Assembly: GCA_028293305.1 (NCBI GenBank)
Contig: JAQGPD010000308.1
Span: 1-10,839 of the forward strand
DNA from: Verrucomicrobiales bacterium
GTDB lineage: Bacteria; Verrucomicrobiota; Verrucomicrobiia; Verrucomicrobiales; V1-33
Reading direction: 5' to 3'
Length of the DNA stretch: 10,839 nt
The notes under the pieces are model-generated. The model ran no database searches. It saw only the letters and a program-made list of their open reading frames with translations, and had not been told where the DNA came from. A program made the translations under genes and the position numbers. How positions within the stretch are numbered: position 1 is the stretch's first letter; every line of letters begins with the position of its first letter. This document shows positions 1-7,400 of this stretch, one piece after another.

Positions 1-234
1 CTTGGCGGGCTCTCCGGCAGGCACGGTAATGACCACAGGATCAAAGCCTTCCGCCCGCAGCGCCGCCTCCACCGCAGCGGCGTAAAGAGGGCCCACTTTT
101 GAATCCGTGACCAGCGCGCAGGCTTTCGCGTCGGGGAAAATTTCCCTCGCTTCGCGCCCGACCGAGGCGAGGAGGCCGGGGGCGATTTTCACAACATATG
201 GCGCATGGGGCAGGGAAACGGGGACGGTCAGCAT
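1..234 (-). CDS. aroB: 3-dehydroquinate synthase, N-terminal part (cut by window edge)
   Basis: The reverse strand reads an open frame of 78 codons from an ATG at 232-234 to the window edge with no stop. It begins MLTVPVSLPHAPYVVKIAPG and ends VITVPAGEPAK. The pattern (Y-x-V-x-I near residue 13, G-L-L near 20, L-V-T-D-S-K-V near 41, P-L-Y near 49, then P-A-G-E-x-x-K at 72-78) matches the N-terminal NAD-binding part of 3-dehydroquinate synthase; the last motif corresponds to P-D-G-E-Q-Y-K in the E. coli enzyme. AroB converts DAHP to 3-dehydroquinate, the second step of the shikimate pathway, in the cytoplasm. Full-length members have about 350-370 residues, so over three quarters lies outside the window. 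The gene is divergent from the sigma factor gene across 118 bp. A second ATG at 242-244 is in another frame. Related sugar-phosphate cyclases share the fold, so the family is firm but the exact member is slightly less so. Confidence 0.85.
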   Translation of the reverse strand, partial: MLTVPVSLPHAPYVVKIAPGLLASVGREAREIFPDAKACALVTDSKVGPLYAAAVEAALRAEGFDPVVITVPAGEPAK

Positions 235-352
235 ACTGCGGCATTCACCGGCGAGCGGGGCTCCCGCACAAGACGGAAAGTAGGTTGAGCGATGATAAAA
301 ATTGAAACAAATTGGACGAGGGCCACCGCTGATTTGGCGTTAAGATGCAGGT

Positions 353-913
353 ATGAACCCCCCAACCATGAATACCACTACTGAAGAACCCGTTCAACCC
401 GCCGGATGGAAGCATTGGTTTGCCACCCATGGATCACGCCTGCTGCTTTTCGCCCGTCAGCAAACCCGCACTTCCGAGGACGCCGAAGACGTTTTGCAGG
501 AAGCCATGCTCCGCCTTTGGAGAAGCGGTATGATCGAAATGAACGAGGACGGCCTCACCGAGCCAAGCCTCGCCGCCGCCTTCACCCACATCCGCCGCTC
601 GGCCATCGACCAGGCCCGGAAAAATATCCGCCGGGCCAACCGTGAGGCCAAAGCGCTGGACTCCGACGAAGACGGATCCATTGTCTGGTTCAAGGACACC
701 CTTGAGGAAGATGAACGCTCCGCCCAGATCGAAAAAGCAATTCAGGGTCTTCCCGACTATTATAAAGAGGTCATCATTCTCAAGATCTGGGGTGAACTGA
801 CCTTCGAGCAAATCGCCGAAACCCTTGATATCCCGATGAATACGGCAGCCAGCCGCTATCGTTACGCCCTTGAAAAACTGCGCCGCACCCTGACACCCGC
901 CAAATTGTCATGA
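353..913 (+). CDS. ECF-like RNA polymerase sigma-70 factor
   Basis: A 186-residue protein with the two-domain layout of group 4 (ECF) sigma factors. Region 2 spans about residues 25-98, with the conserved stretch EDAEDVLQEAMLRLWRSG (42-59) and the DNA-facing helix around THIRRSAIDQARKNIRRA (78-95). Region 4 spans about 124-180: a helix with LPDYYKEVIILK, then the helix-turn-helix LTFEQIAETLDIPMNTAASR, ending YALEKLRRTL. No sigma region 1 or 3 is present. It would direct core polymerase to a dedicated promoter set. The stop overlaps the next start (ATGA at 910-913), so the two products are probably translationally coupled, a usual sigma/anti-sigma arrangement. The ATG at 353 has a close AGG upstream; an ATG at 368 is an alternative that loses only five residues. 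I saw no clear -35/-10 pair in 235-352. The ECF subgroup is not assigned. Confidence 0.9.
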   Translation: MNPPTMNTTTEEPVQPAGWKHWFATHGSRLLLFARQQTRTSEDAEDVLQEAMLRLWRSGMIEMNEDGLTEPSLAAAFTHIRRSAIDQARKNIRRANREAKALDSDEDGSIVWFKDTLEEDERSAQIEKAIQGLPDYYKEVIILKIWGELTFEQIAETLDIPMNTAASRYRYALEKLRRTLTPAKLS

Positions 914-1440
914 ACGACCAGCCGAACGACCCATTCTATTCCGACGACCCCATGGACACCAAGCTCTTACAACTGGAGCGGGAACTCTTTTCCCTCACTC
1001 CCGCGGAGGCACCCCGCAGCTTGGTTTGCCGGTTGGACCGCCACTTGACCGCGCCCACGCAGGTGGGCCGGTCCGTGGTCCCGGCCGCCCGCTCCACGCC
1101 GCCGAATGTGACGGTCTTCCAATGGCGCCGCATCGTGGTCCCCGCCGCCGCCGCCGTGGTGGTGGTTTCCGTTCTGAACCGGATGGACGGCACGCCTTCC
1201 TCCATGGCTCAAACCGCATCCGCCGCCGGCCTCCGTGCCCCGGCCTCCGGTCAACCCGCCCCGGCCGTCTCCCAAGTCCAAAATTCGGGCTACGTTCTGC
1301 GCGCCGAGCCGGTCTATTTTTCTCCCGGAGTCTGGGATTCTGTCCGCCATCAATACTGGGTTCAGCCCGGAACGCCTGCTGCTTCCCAGCCTATGAACGT
1401 TCCGCGCCGCCAGTCCCTGGTGCCCGTCAGCTTTCATTGA
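910..1440 (+). CDS. Single-pass membrane protein, candidate anti-sigma factor
   Basis: A 176-residue protein whose start codon overlaps the sigma factor stop by 4 nt. Residues 1-50 are polar and carry a helical pattern, LLQLERELFSLTPAEAPRSL, followed by RLDRHL. Residues 75-89 form one hydrophobic segment rich in Ala and Val (IVVPAAAAVVVVSVL), preceded by W-R-R, which suggests the N-terminus is cytoplasmic. The rest (90-176) is Pro/Ala/Ser-rich and would lie outside the membrane, ending with an aromatic block around YVLRAEPVYFSPG and VRHQYW. Position, coupling and topology fit a membrane anti-sigma factor that holds the sigma factor through its N-terminal arm. I do not see the His-Cys zinc motif (HxxxCxxC) of classical ZAS anti-sigma domains, so the role is inferred from context. 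It could instead be an unrelated membrane protein of the same operon. Confidence 0.7.
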   Translation: MNDQPNDPFYSDDPMDTKLLQLERELFSLTPAEAPRSLVCRLDRHLTAPTQVGRSVVPAARSTPPNVTVFQWRRIVVPAAAAVVVVSVLNRMDGTPSSMAQTASAAGLRAPASGQPAPAVSQVQNSGYVLRAEPVYFSPGVWDSVRHQYWVQPGTPAASQPMNVPRRQSLVPVSFH

Positions 1441-1595
1441 AAAAACCGGAAAATCAGCGCCAGTAAGCTGAACCAAGGCAGAACCACACCCGCCTCGCCC
1501 GCTTCATCCGGCCAGCGATGAGGGTGCTCCGCCTAATCCCTCCGCGTTTTCCGGCCTTCTTTGAGAGTAGAGTTACACGTCCACGCCCACGTTTT

Positions 1596-2603
1596 ATGCC
1601 CTCCCCTTACACCTTACCACTCCGATTCATGGCAGGGTGCATTTGCCTGACGGCAGGGTTTCCGGCCATCCCACCCGCCCACGCGGATCCGCTCCCGCCC
1701 TCCGCTCCGTCGGCGCCGGCCTCCCCATTGGAGAAATCTTCCGGGCAATCGTCCCCGGGCGAGCCCGCTCCTGCGGATGCGCCGTCCACGCCTTCAACTG
1801 ACAAAGTGGCCTCCCCCGGCACGAAAACCCCGGATTTGTCCGAAGGCCTCGTCCGCCCTGCCCTGCCCGACCGGGGTTATCTCGGTGTCACCCTGACGGA
1901 AATCTGTCCGGAGGTCCGCGCTCAAACCACCCTGCGCGAAGGCGAAGGCCTCATGATAGGCCGGGTCGCGCCGGACAGCCCTGCTTCTCAACTGGGTCTC
2001 CATCATTTCGATATCCTCACGCGCTTCAATGACCAATGGCTGATGTCGCCCGCGCAGTTCGTCACTTTAGTGGAAAACGCCGGTCCCGATGCGGAGGTGG
2101 AACTCACTTTTCTCCGACGCGGCGGTGAAATAAAATCCAAAGTCAAACTCGGCCGGGCGCCCGCCCACCCCATCGCGGAAGCCACGGTCGCCCCGCCGGT
2201 TGAGGAAATGTTGACCGCCGTCATCCGGACTCTGCGCGACAACCCCGCCGTCCTGGAATCCGTCCATCGTGCCTTGCACGGACTGCCCCCCGGCCCCGGC
2301 GAAACCGAATTTGATTCCATCGCCACCGCGCTGAAACGCGGAGCCCGCCTCACCCTGCGCGACGAATCCGGCGAGGTGGAACTCACCCAACTAGGGGATG
2401 TCCAACAGATCCGGGCTTGGGATTCGGATGGTAAATTGATTTTCCAAGGTCCCTGTGAAACCCCGGACCAGCTCGCCGCTCTCCCGGAAGGCCTGAGACC
2501 CCGCGTGGAACGCCTCCAACAGGAATGCAAAAAATCCATCCACAGCCCTGGCGCGGCCGCTCCTGACAAATCCCAGGCGGTAAACAAACCTGGCAATCAG
2601 TAG
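1596..2603 (+). CDS. Exported PDZ-domain protein
   Basis: The frame is open from an ATG at 1518, but I prefer the ATG at 1596. It gives a 335-residue protein opening with a normal signal peptide: MPSPYTLPLR, a hydrophobic core FMAGCICLTAGFPA, and a likely cleavage after A-H-A. An ATG at 1629 is also possible. After a Pro/Ser/Ala-rich stretch of about 60 residues comes a PDZ domain at about residues 94-187. It shows RGYLGVTL, RVAPDSPASQLGLHHFDILT, a helix SPAQFVTLVENAG, and LTFLRRGGEIKSKVKLGR. The C-terminal part has a strand pair, LTLRDESGEVEL and RAWDSDGKLIFQGP, then TPDQLAALPEGLR. I recall similar tails in PDZ proteins of Verrucomicrobia and Planctomycetes. No serine protease domain is present, so it is more likely a binding or sensing protein than a HtrA protease. 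It lies 155 bp downstream of the coupled sigma/membrane pair on the same strand and may report envelope state to it. Confidence 0.8.
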   Translation: MPSPYTLPLRFMAGCICLTAGFPAIPPAHADPLPPSAPSAPASPLEKSSGQSSPGEPAPADAPSTPSTDKVASPGTKTPDLSEGLVRPALPDRGYLGVTLTEICPEVRAQTTLREGEGLMIGRVAPDSPASQLGLHHFDILTRFNDQWLMSPAQFVTLVENAGPDAEVELTFLRRGGEIKSKVKLGRAPAHPIAEATVAPPVEEMLTAVIRTLRDNPAVLESVHRALHGLPPGPGETEFDSIATALKRGARLTLRDESGEVELTQLGDVQQIRAWDSDGKLIFQGPCETPDQLAALPEGLRPRVERLQQECKKSIHSPGAAAPDKSQAVNKPGNQ

Positions 2604-2604
2604 G

Positions 2605-2656
2605 TTTTCAGGATCGCATTCCCGGAAGCAATTTCCGCCTGCATGGTGCCTGAAAA
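2605..2656. repeat. Short inverted repeat after the PDZ gene
   Basis: TTTTCAGG at 2605-2612 is matched exactly by CCTGAAAA at 2649-2656. A smaller GGAA/TTCC pair sits inside. The repeat starts 2 nt after the PDZ gene stop and lies between converging genes (PDZ gene on plus, small membrane protein on minus). It could help end transcription, but the 36-nt loop is long and no T-run follows, so it may be chance. Confidence 0.25.
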
Positions 2657-2684
2657 TGCGGTGCACTAACCAGAATCCGGAATC

Positions 2685-2951
2685 TCATTTCGGGCCACCC
2701 TTTCGACTTCTCGTGAGGAGGACCGTGCAAATAGAGACGGCCATCGCAAGGATGCCCGTGACCAGCATTGGCTTGCTGTGCAGCGGCATCACCCCTAACA
2801 AAGCACCCAGCGCGACAAACGAAAGCGCCCAGATGTCCCCAAGTCTCCGGAAAAGCAGAGGCGCGCCGTGCCAAATAATCCTGAAGCACCTAACAACGAT
2901 CCACAAGGCGGCCAGGCAGTAACCAACCTCGACGAACTTGAGGAATAGCAT
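2685..2951 (-). CDS. Small three-helix membrane protein of unknown function
   Basis: From the ATG at 2949-2951 the reverse strand encodes 88 residues; a TTG five codons upstream (2966) is an alternative. Three hydrophobic segments are evident: about 5-22 (KFVEVGYCLAALWIVVRC), 40-56 (IWALSFVALGALLGVMP) and 61-79 (PMLVTGILAMAVSICTVLL). They are separated by a basic loop (RIIWHGAPLLFRRLGD) and followed by a basic tail RSRKGG. The regular spacing of hydrophobic and basic stretches argues for real coding rather than a chance frame, though overlapping frames of similar length exist here. It starts 43 bp after the metF stop on the same strand, so it may share the metF transcript. I do not recognise the family and give no function. 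The stretch looks less GC-rich than its neighbours. Confidence 0.5.
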   Translation of the reverse strand: MLFLKFVEVGYCLAALWIVVRCFRIIWHGAPLLFRRLGDIWALSFVALGALLGVMPLHSKPMLVTGILAMAVSICTVLLTRSRKGGPK

Positions 2952-2994
2952 GGTTTTGCCTGGCAACCCGCCGGCGGCGGCTGGTTAGGACACA

Positions 2995-3921
2995 TCAAAC
3001 CCCGGCCGGCATCAGCGCCCGCGTGTCCTTGAGACCGAGGCTGGCGTAGATTTCGCGCGTGGCGCTGGATTGATTCAGCGTGTAAAAATGGATGCCGGAA
3101 ACGTTGTTATTCAGAAGATCGGCGCACTGCTCGGTGGCATAGTGCAGGCCCACGCGGCGGATGGCCTCGGGGTCGGAACCCGCGCGTTGCAGGGCTTTCA
3201 GCAGACGGGCGGGGAAGACGGATCCTCCTGACAAATCCGCCATGCGCTTCATCCCGTTGGTGGTGGTGATGGGCATGATGCCGGCGATGATCGGCACGTG
3301 GATGCCCGCCAACGCGCAGCGCTCGCGGAAGTCGTAGAAGTCGTGATTGTCGAAGAAAAGTTGCGTGCAGATGTAGTCGGCGCCGGCGTCCACCTTCGCT
3401 TTGAGATGATCCATTTCCACCAGCCGGTTCGGGGTCAGGGGGTGGCCCTCCGGGAAGCCGGCCACGCCAATGCCGAACCCGCGTTTGTCAGGATGGGCTC
3501 CGGTGTCATTGAAGCGTTTGATGAATGCCACCAGATCGGACGCGTATTTGAAGGCGTCTTTGGAGCGGTCATAACCTTCCAGATTTCCGGGGGGATCGCC
3601 GCGCAGCGCCAGAATATTGCTGACGCCCGCCGCCGCATAACGCTCCAGGATTCCCGCGATTTCCCCCTCCTGATGGCACACGCAGGTGAGATGCGGAATC
3701 GGGTCCAGGGCGGTGGTTTGTTTCAAACGCACCACCAAATCATGCGTCATTTCCCGCGTGCCGCCGCCCGCGCCGTAGGTGACGCTGACAAAGTTCGGTT
3801 GATAGGGCTCCAGCTGCGCGATGGTCTCATACAGCCGCTCCACGGCCTCCGAAGTTTTCGGCGGAAAAAACTCAAAGGACAGCGTGGTGGGCGTGGCGGA
3901 CAGGATATCGGAAATGTGCAT
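2995..3921 (-). CDS. metF: 5,10-methylenetetrahydrofolate reductase
   Basis: A 308-residue protein from the ATG at 3919-3921, close to the usual size for bacterial MetF (about 300). The frame stays open upstream to 4035, but those 38 residues are basic and unlike the family, while MHISDILSATPTTLSFEFFP fits the normal N-terminus. Hallmarks: SFEFFPPK with the conserved Glu at residue 17; VSVTYGAGGGTRE at about 46-57; ILALRGDPP with Asp109; VAGFPEGHP at about 153-161; and TQLFFDN with Gln187. These match the folate- and flavin-contacting positions of E. coli MetF (Glu28, Asp120, Gln183). The enzyme is a cytoplasmic FAD-containing TIM barrel that reduces methylene-THF to methyl-THF for methionine synthesis. 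No riboswitch that I can recognise lies in the 5' region, although a palindromic element sits 150-350 bp upstream. The function is secure. Confidence 0.97.
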   Translation of the reverse strand: MHISDILSATPTTLSFEFFPPKTSEAVERLYETIAQLEPYQPNFVSVTYGAGGGTREMTHDLVVRLKQTTALDPIPHLTCVCHQEGEIAGILERYAAAGVSNILALRGDPPGNLEGYDRSKDAFKYASDLVAFIKRFNDTGAHPDKRGFGIGVAGFPEGHPLTPNRLVEMDHLKAKVDAGADYICTQLFFDNHDFYDFRERCALAGIHVPIIAGIMPITTTNGMKRMADLSGGSVFPARLLKALQRAGSDPEAIRRVGLHYATEQCADLLNNNVSGIHFYTLNQSSATREIYASLGLKDTRALMPAGV

Positions 3922-4431
3922 GGGCGGAGGGACCTTTTGAAAAATCCGATGCACCCTGCATGCCAAATCCCAGTTTCTCAATTGCGAATCCAGCCTTGGC
4001 AAACCCCCTCTGCCCCGCCCCGGCCGGGCCCGCACAACGCAGGGCCAGGCCGCCTAGAGCATGTTGATAATGACGTAGCCAGCGGCCGACCCCGGAGGGG
4101 TTGAATCTTTATAGCCATAGTCACCCGTTAAATTTCAGCTCGGGAGGAGCGACATCTGGCTTCCTCGGGAAAGAATATGCCGCTCCTCCGGCGCTCGATC
4201 CTTTTTCGCATGTCGGTGGCTATAAAGATTCCGGCCCTCCGGGCCTGATGTTGCAGAGGCCTGGCGGCTACGGCACTATTTTAACTGCTCACGGTGCTGT
4301 TGACTTTGAAACCGTTACGAAGCTCAGCCCGCGACCGCCCCCGGAGGACCGGTCTTCAGGTAGATTGCCAAAGCTTCCGGAAATTCATTTCTCCGACCCG
4401 GCGGCGCAGGCCCCTGATCGGAAATTTTCCG
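3922..4431. other. 510-bp intergenic stretch upstream of metF
   Basis: No convincing gene. The frames that cross it read through the repeat at 4074-4272 and give compositions unlike proteins. The part next to metF (3922-4060) should contain its promoter and leader, but I could not pick out a clear -35/-10 pair or strong ribosome binding site. A GC-rich palindrome, CCCGGCCGGG, lies at 4019-4028. The rest holds the nested palindromic element and, at the far end, the stem-loop at the stop of the large haem protein gene; both are listed separately. Confidence 0.6.
4074..4272. repeat. Nested palindromic element (three stem levels)
   Basis: Three inverted repeat pairs share one centre. Outermost: CGTAGCC at 4074-4080 with GGCTACG at 4266-4272. 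Middle: 27-nt arms at 4091-4117 and 4217-4243 that pair at 24 of 27 positions; the core GAATCTTTATAGCCA pairs perfectly with TGGCTATAAAGATTC, and CCCGGAGGG with CCCTCCGGG. Inner: 19-nt arms at 4137-4155 and 4177-4195 pairing at 16 of 19, around AGGAGCG/CGCTCCT. The whole could fold as one long branched hairpin on either strand. It contains no transposase gene. It resembles the dispersed REP/BIME-like or MITE-like palindromes of bacterial intergenic regions, but multiplicity in the genome cannot be seen from one copy. Confidence 0.7.
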
Positions 4432-4437
4432 TCAGGG
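4412..4437 (-). terminator. Stem-loop spanning the stop codon of the haem protein gene
   Basis: CCCTGA (4412-4417) pairs with TCAGGG (4432-4437), and CGGAA (4419-4423) with TTCCG (4427-4431), giving an 11-bp stem with a one-base bulge and a three-base loop. The stop codon (4432-4434) lies inside the stem. No T-run follows on the minus strand, so it is not a standard intrinsic terminator. It might protect the mRNA 3' end or assist termination. Confidence 0.4.
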
Positions 4438-7400
4438 TTTGGTGGAGAGGAATTTCAGCAGCTCGATCGCTTCGCGCTCCGGCATGGCGTCCAGCAGGCC
4501 GGGTGGCATGAGGCTTTGCGCTAGCTTTTCGCGGCTCTTGATCTCCGATTTCGGAACGGTCAGGGTCTCGGTGATGGTGCGCAGGGTCACGGCGGTGTCG
4601 GTGTCTTTCTCCACCGCTCCCGCGATCACATTCCCGTCATTTTTGGTGACGATGGTGAGTTGGAAGTCATCACCGATCACCGCGTTGGGGTCCGCAATAT
4701 TTTCCAGGAAATAGTCGAGTCCATTGCCCCAGGTGCCGCCGAGGTCCGGTCCGATTTTCGCGGTGCCGTCGCTGTAGGCGTGGCAGGTGGCGCAGGTTTT
4801 GGCGAAGACTTCCTTGCCCTTCGCAGCATCGAAGGCCCAGAGCGGAGCCTCACTGTAGAGCTTCTTGAATTTGGCGATGGTCTCCTTGGATCCGGCGGCG
4901 GAGGCGTTGAACTTGCCCCAGGATTTTTCGAGGAGCGCATTGAGGTCATCGCTGCCGAGTTGGCGCATCTGGCGGAGGTGGAGGGACGTCAGGTTTTTCT
5001 TGTCGAAGCCGCCATCCGCCATGGCTTTGGCCAGGACCAGCGCCAGGGATTTGCGGGAGGTTAGGGCCGCCAGGGCCGCGCTGCGGTCGGCGGGGGAGAA
5101 GGTCACATAACGACTCATCAGCGCGGTGGCCACGGCGGGGTCATCACTGCGGCCCATCAGCGGAATCACGGCGGAGCGGAACTGCGGAATGTCCACGAGA
5201 CTGGCAAAAACAGGCAGCGCCTCCGGATCGCCGGTGCGTTTCAGCAGGGTGAAGGCGGAGCGGCGTTCGGCCATGGAGGCGGCGGGATTTGCCAGGACGG
5301 CGCGCATTTTACCCAGGACACTGCGGTCGCCGAAGAGCGCGGAAAGTTCATCCAGCGCGGCGGCCACGGCTTGTCCGGGGGCGGTCCCGACGGCGGTGGT
5401 TAGGACGTTCACCTGGGCGGGCGCGGGCAGATTGGTTTCCTCACGCAAACCGAAAGCCATGAGGCGCACCACGCGCCCGGCCTGGTCGGGCGGAAGTTTC
5501 GTCAGGGACGCGGTCAGGGCATCGCGGCCTTCCGGCTTCAGGCTCGCGGCCCAGCGGATGCTGTCGGCCAACTCCGGCAGCGGCGTGGCGGCGGCGAGCG
5601 CCAGGCTTCTGTTCCAATCCACGGAAACCACGCTGGAAAGTCCGAACCATAACACTTTCGGAAGGAATCGGTCGCCGGCGTCCTCGGTGTGCAGCGCGAG
5701 CGCGGAACCGACGTCCCAGCGTTGCGCGTCCGGGATTTCCGGCAGGGCGCTGGCCAAAGCGAGACGCACCATCGCGGACGGATCCTCCTTCGCCATGCGG
5801 CTGAGCAGCGCGGGTTCCAAAAGTGCGGCGCTGCCCCGGGGCGTGCCCAGTTGCACGGCCCAGGAACGCACCTGCTCCGCGGGATGCGCGGCGGCGGCGG
5901 TCACCAGGGAAGATGTCAGAGCGTTGCATTGGGAAAGCGCCCACAGCCCGCGCAGGGCGAGGGTCGGCGTGCTGCTTTTCGCGAATTCCGTCAGGATGGA
6001 AATGGCCTCGGGCTTGACTCCGCCAGCGGCGGCGCGCTCCATGAGCAGACGGCGCGCATGGCGGCGGTGCCAGACATCCGGATGGCTTTGCAGCTTGGCC
6101 AATTCCACATCGCTGTAGGTCGCGAGGTCCACCTTCACCGGCTTGAAAGTCTCCGCCCAGGACAGGCGGTAAATCCGGCCGTTGGTGCGGTCCCACTTTT
6201 CCTCGATGGGCGTGTGGCAATGTTGCTGGTCCACCCAGTCGATGGTGTAAACCGCCCCATCCGGACCGCTTTGAAGATCGACCGCCATGTAGCGCGGATC
6301 CGGAGTATAGGCGAGGTCGGCGCCGGCATGCATGGTTTCATAACCGGAACCTTTTCTAACATTCACCTGATGATTCATCTGGTGACCGTGGAGATTGTGG
6401 GTGAAAAGATGACCTTGATAGGCGGCGGGCCAGTTGTCGCCCTGATAGATCATGGTGCCCACATGGGAATGCCCGCCAAAAACGGCGGTGCTGCCAGGTT
6501 TTCCGGCTCCGCCCTCCCCGCTGTCGTAGAGCGCGGCGGCGGGCAGATAATTTTTCAACTCAGGCGCGAAGTCCGGTCCTTCATTCGAAATGAATGGTTC
6601 ATAGCCGGCATTCGCCTGGTTCCAATAATGTCCATTCCGGATGACATAGGTGGTGCCGCCGCCGCCGAAGAAACTACGGCAATGCGTCATGAAAAGGTGG
6701 CCGTATTCATTATAATCGAGCCCCCACTGATTGCTCCCGCCATTGGCGAACAGCTCAAAAGCGCCCGTGACTGGATGCAGCCTCCACACCCCGGCGCGCA
6801 CGCGCTGACGCTGTTCCTTGGGTGTGCCCGGCTTGCCGACGAGCGAGTAGGTGAAGACACCGTGGCAGCCGTAGAGCCATCCGTCCGGCCCCCAGGAAAA
6901 ACTGTTAAGGGTCTCATGCGTGTCCTGGTAGCCCCAGCCATCCAGAAGCACGGTGGGGGGTCCGTCCGCTTTGTCATCGCCGTTTTTATCCGCGAAGAAT
7001 AACAACTCCGGCGCGGCTCCGACAAACACGCCGCCAAACCCGACTTCGATGCCGCTGGCAAGATTGATGCCCTCGGCAAAAACAGTGCGCGATTCAAAAA
7101 CCCCATCGCCATCCTTGTCCGCGAAAATCAAAATCCTATCTTTTCCTTTGCCTTCCGGTTGCTTGTTAGGGTAACTGTATCCCTCCAGCACCCAGAGCCG
7201 GCCTTTTTCATCGATGCAGAAGCCGATGGGTTGTTTGACGTCCGGTTCCGCAGCGATGAGTTCGGCCTGGAAACCCTGGGTCAATTTCATGTTGGCCACG
7301 GTCTGCTGCGCTTCGGCATTGGCGACGGCGGTGGGCTTGGCGGGGTTGTCGCGCAGGTGCCAGAGCACGGGGCTCGTGTTTTGGCGGCCCATGGGCGAGG

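Noticed and set aside
3922..4035. N-terminal extension of MetF by 38 residues
   Set aside because: The extra residues are basic and unlike MetF, while the start at 3921 gives a protein of normal length and N-terminus.
4101..4511. 136-codon plus-strand frame through the intergenic element
   Set aside because: Most of it is the translation of the nested palindrome and the 3' end of the haem protein gene; no protein-like pattern is present.
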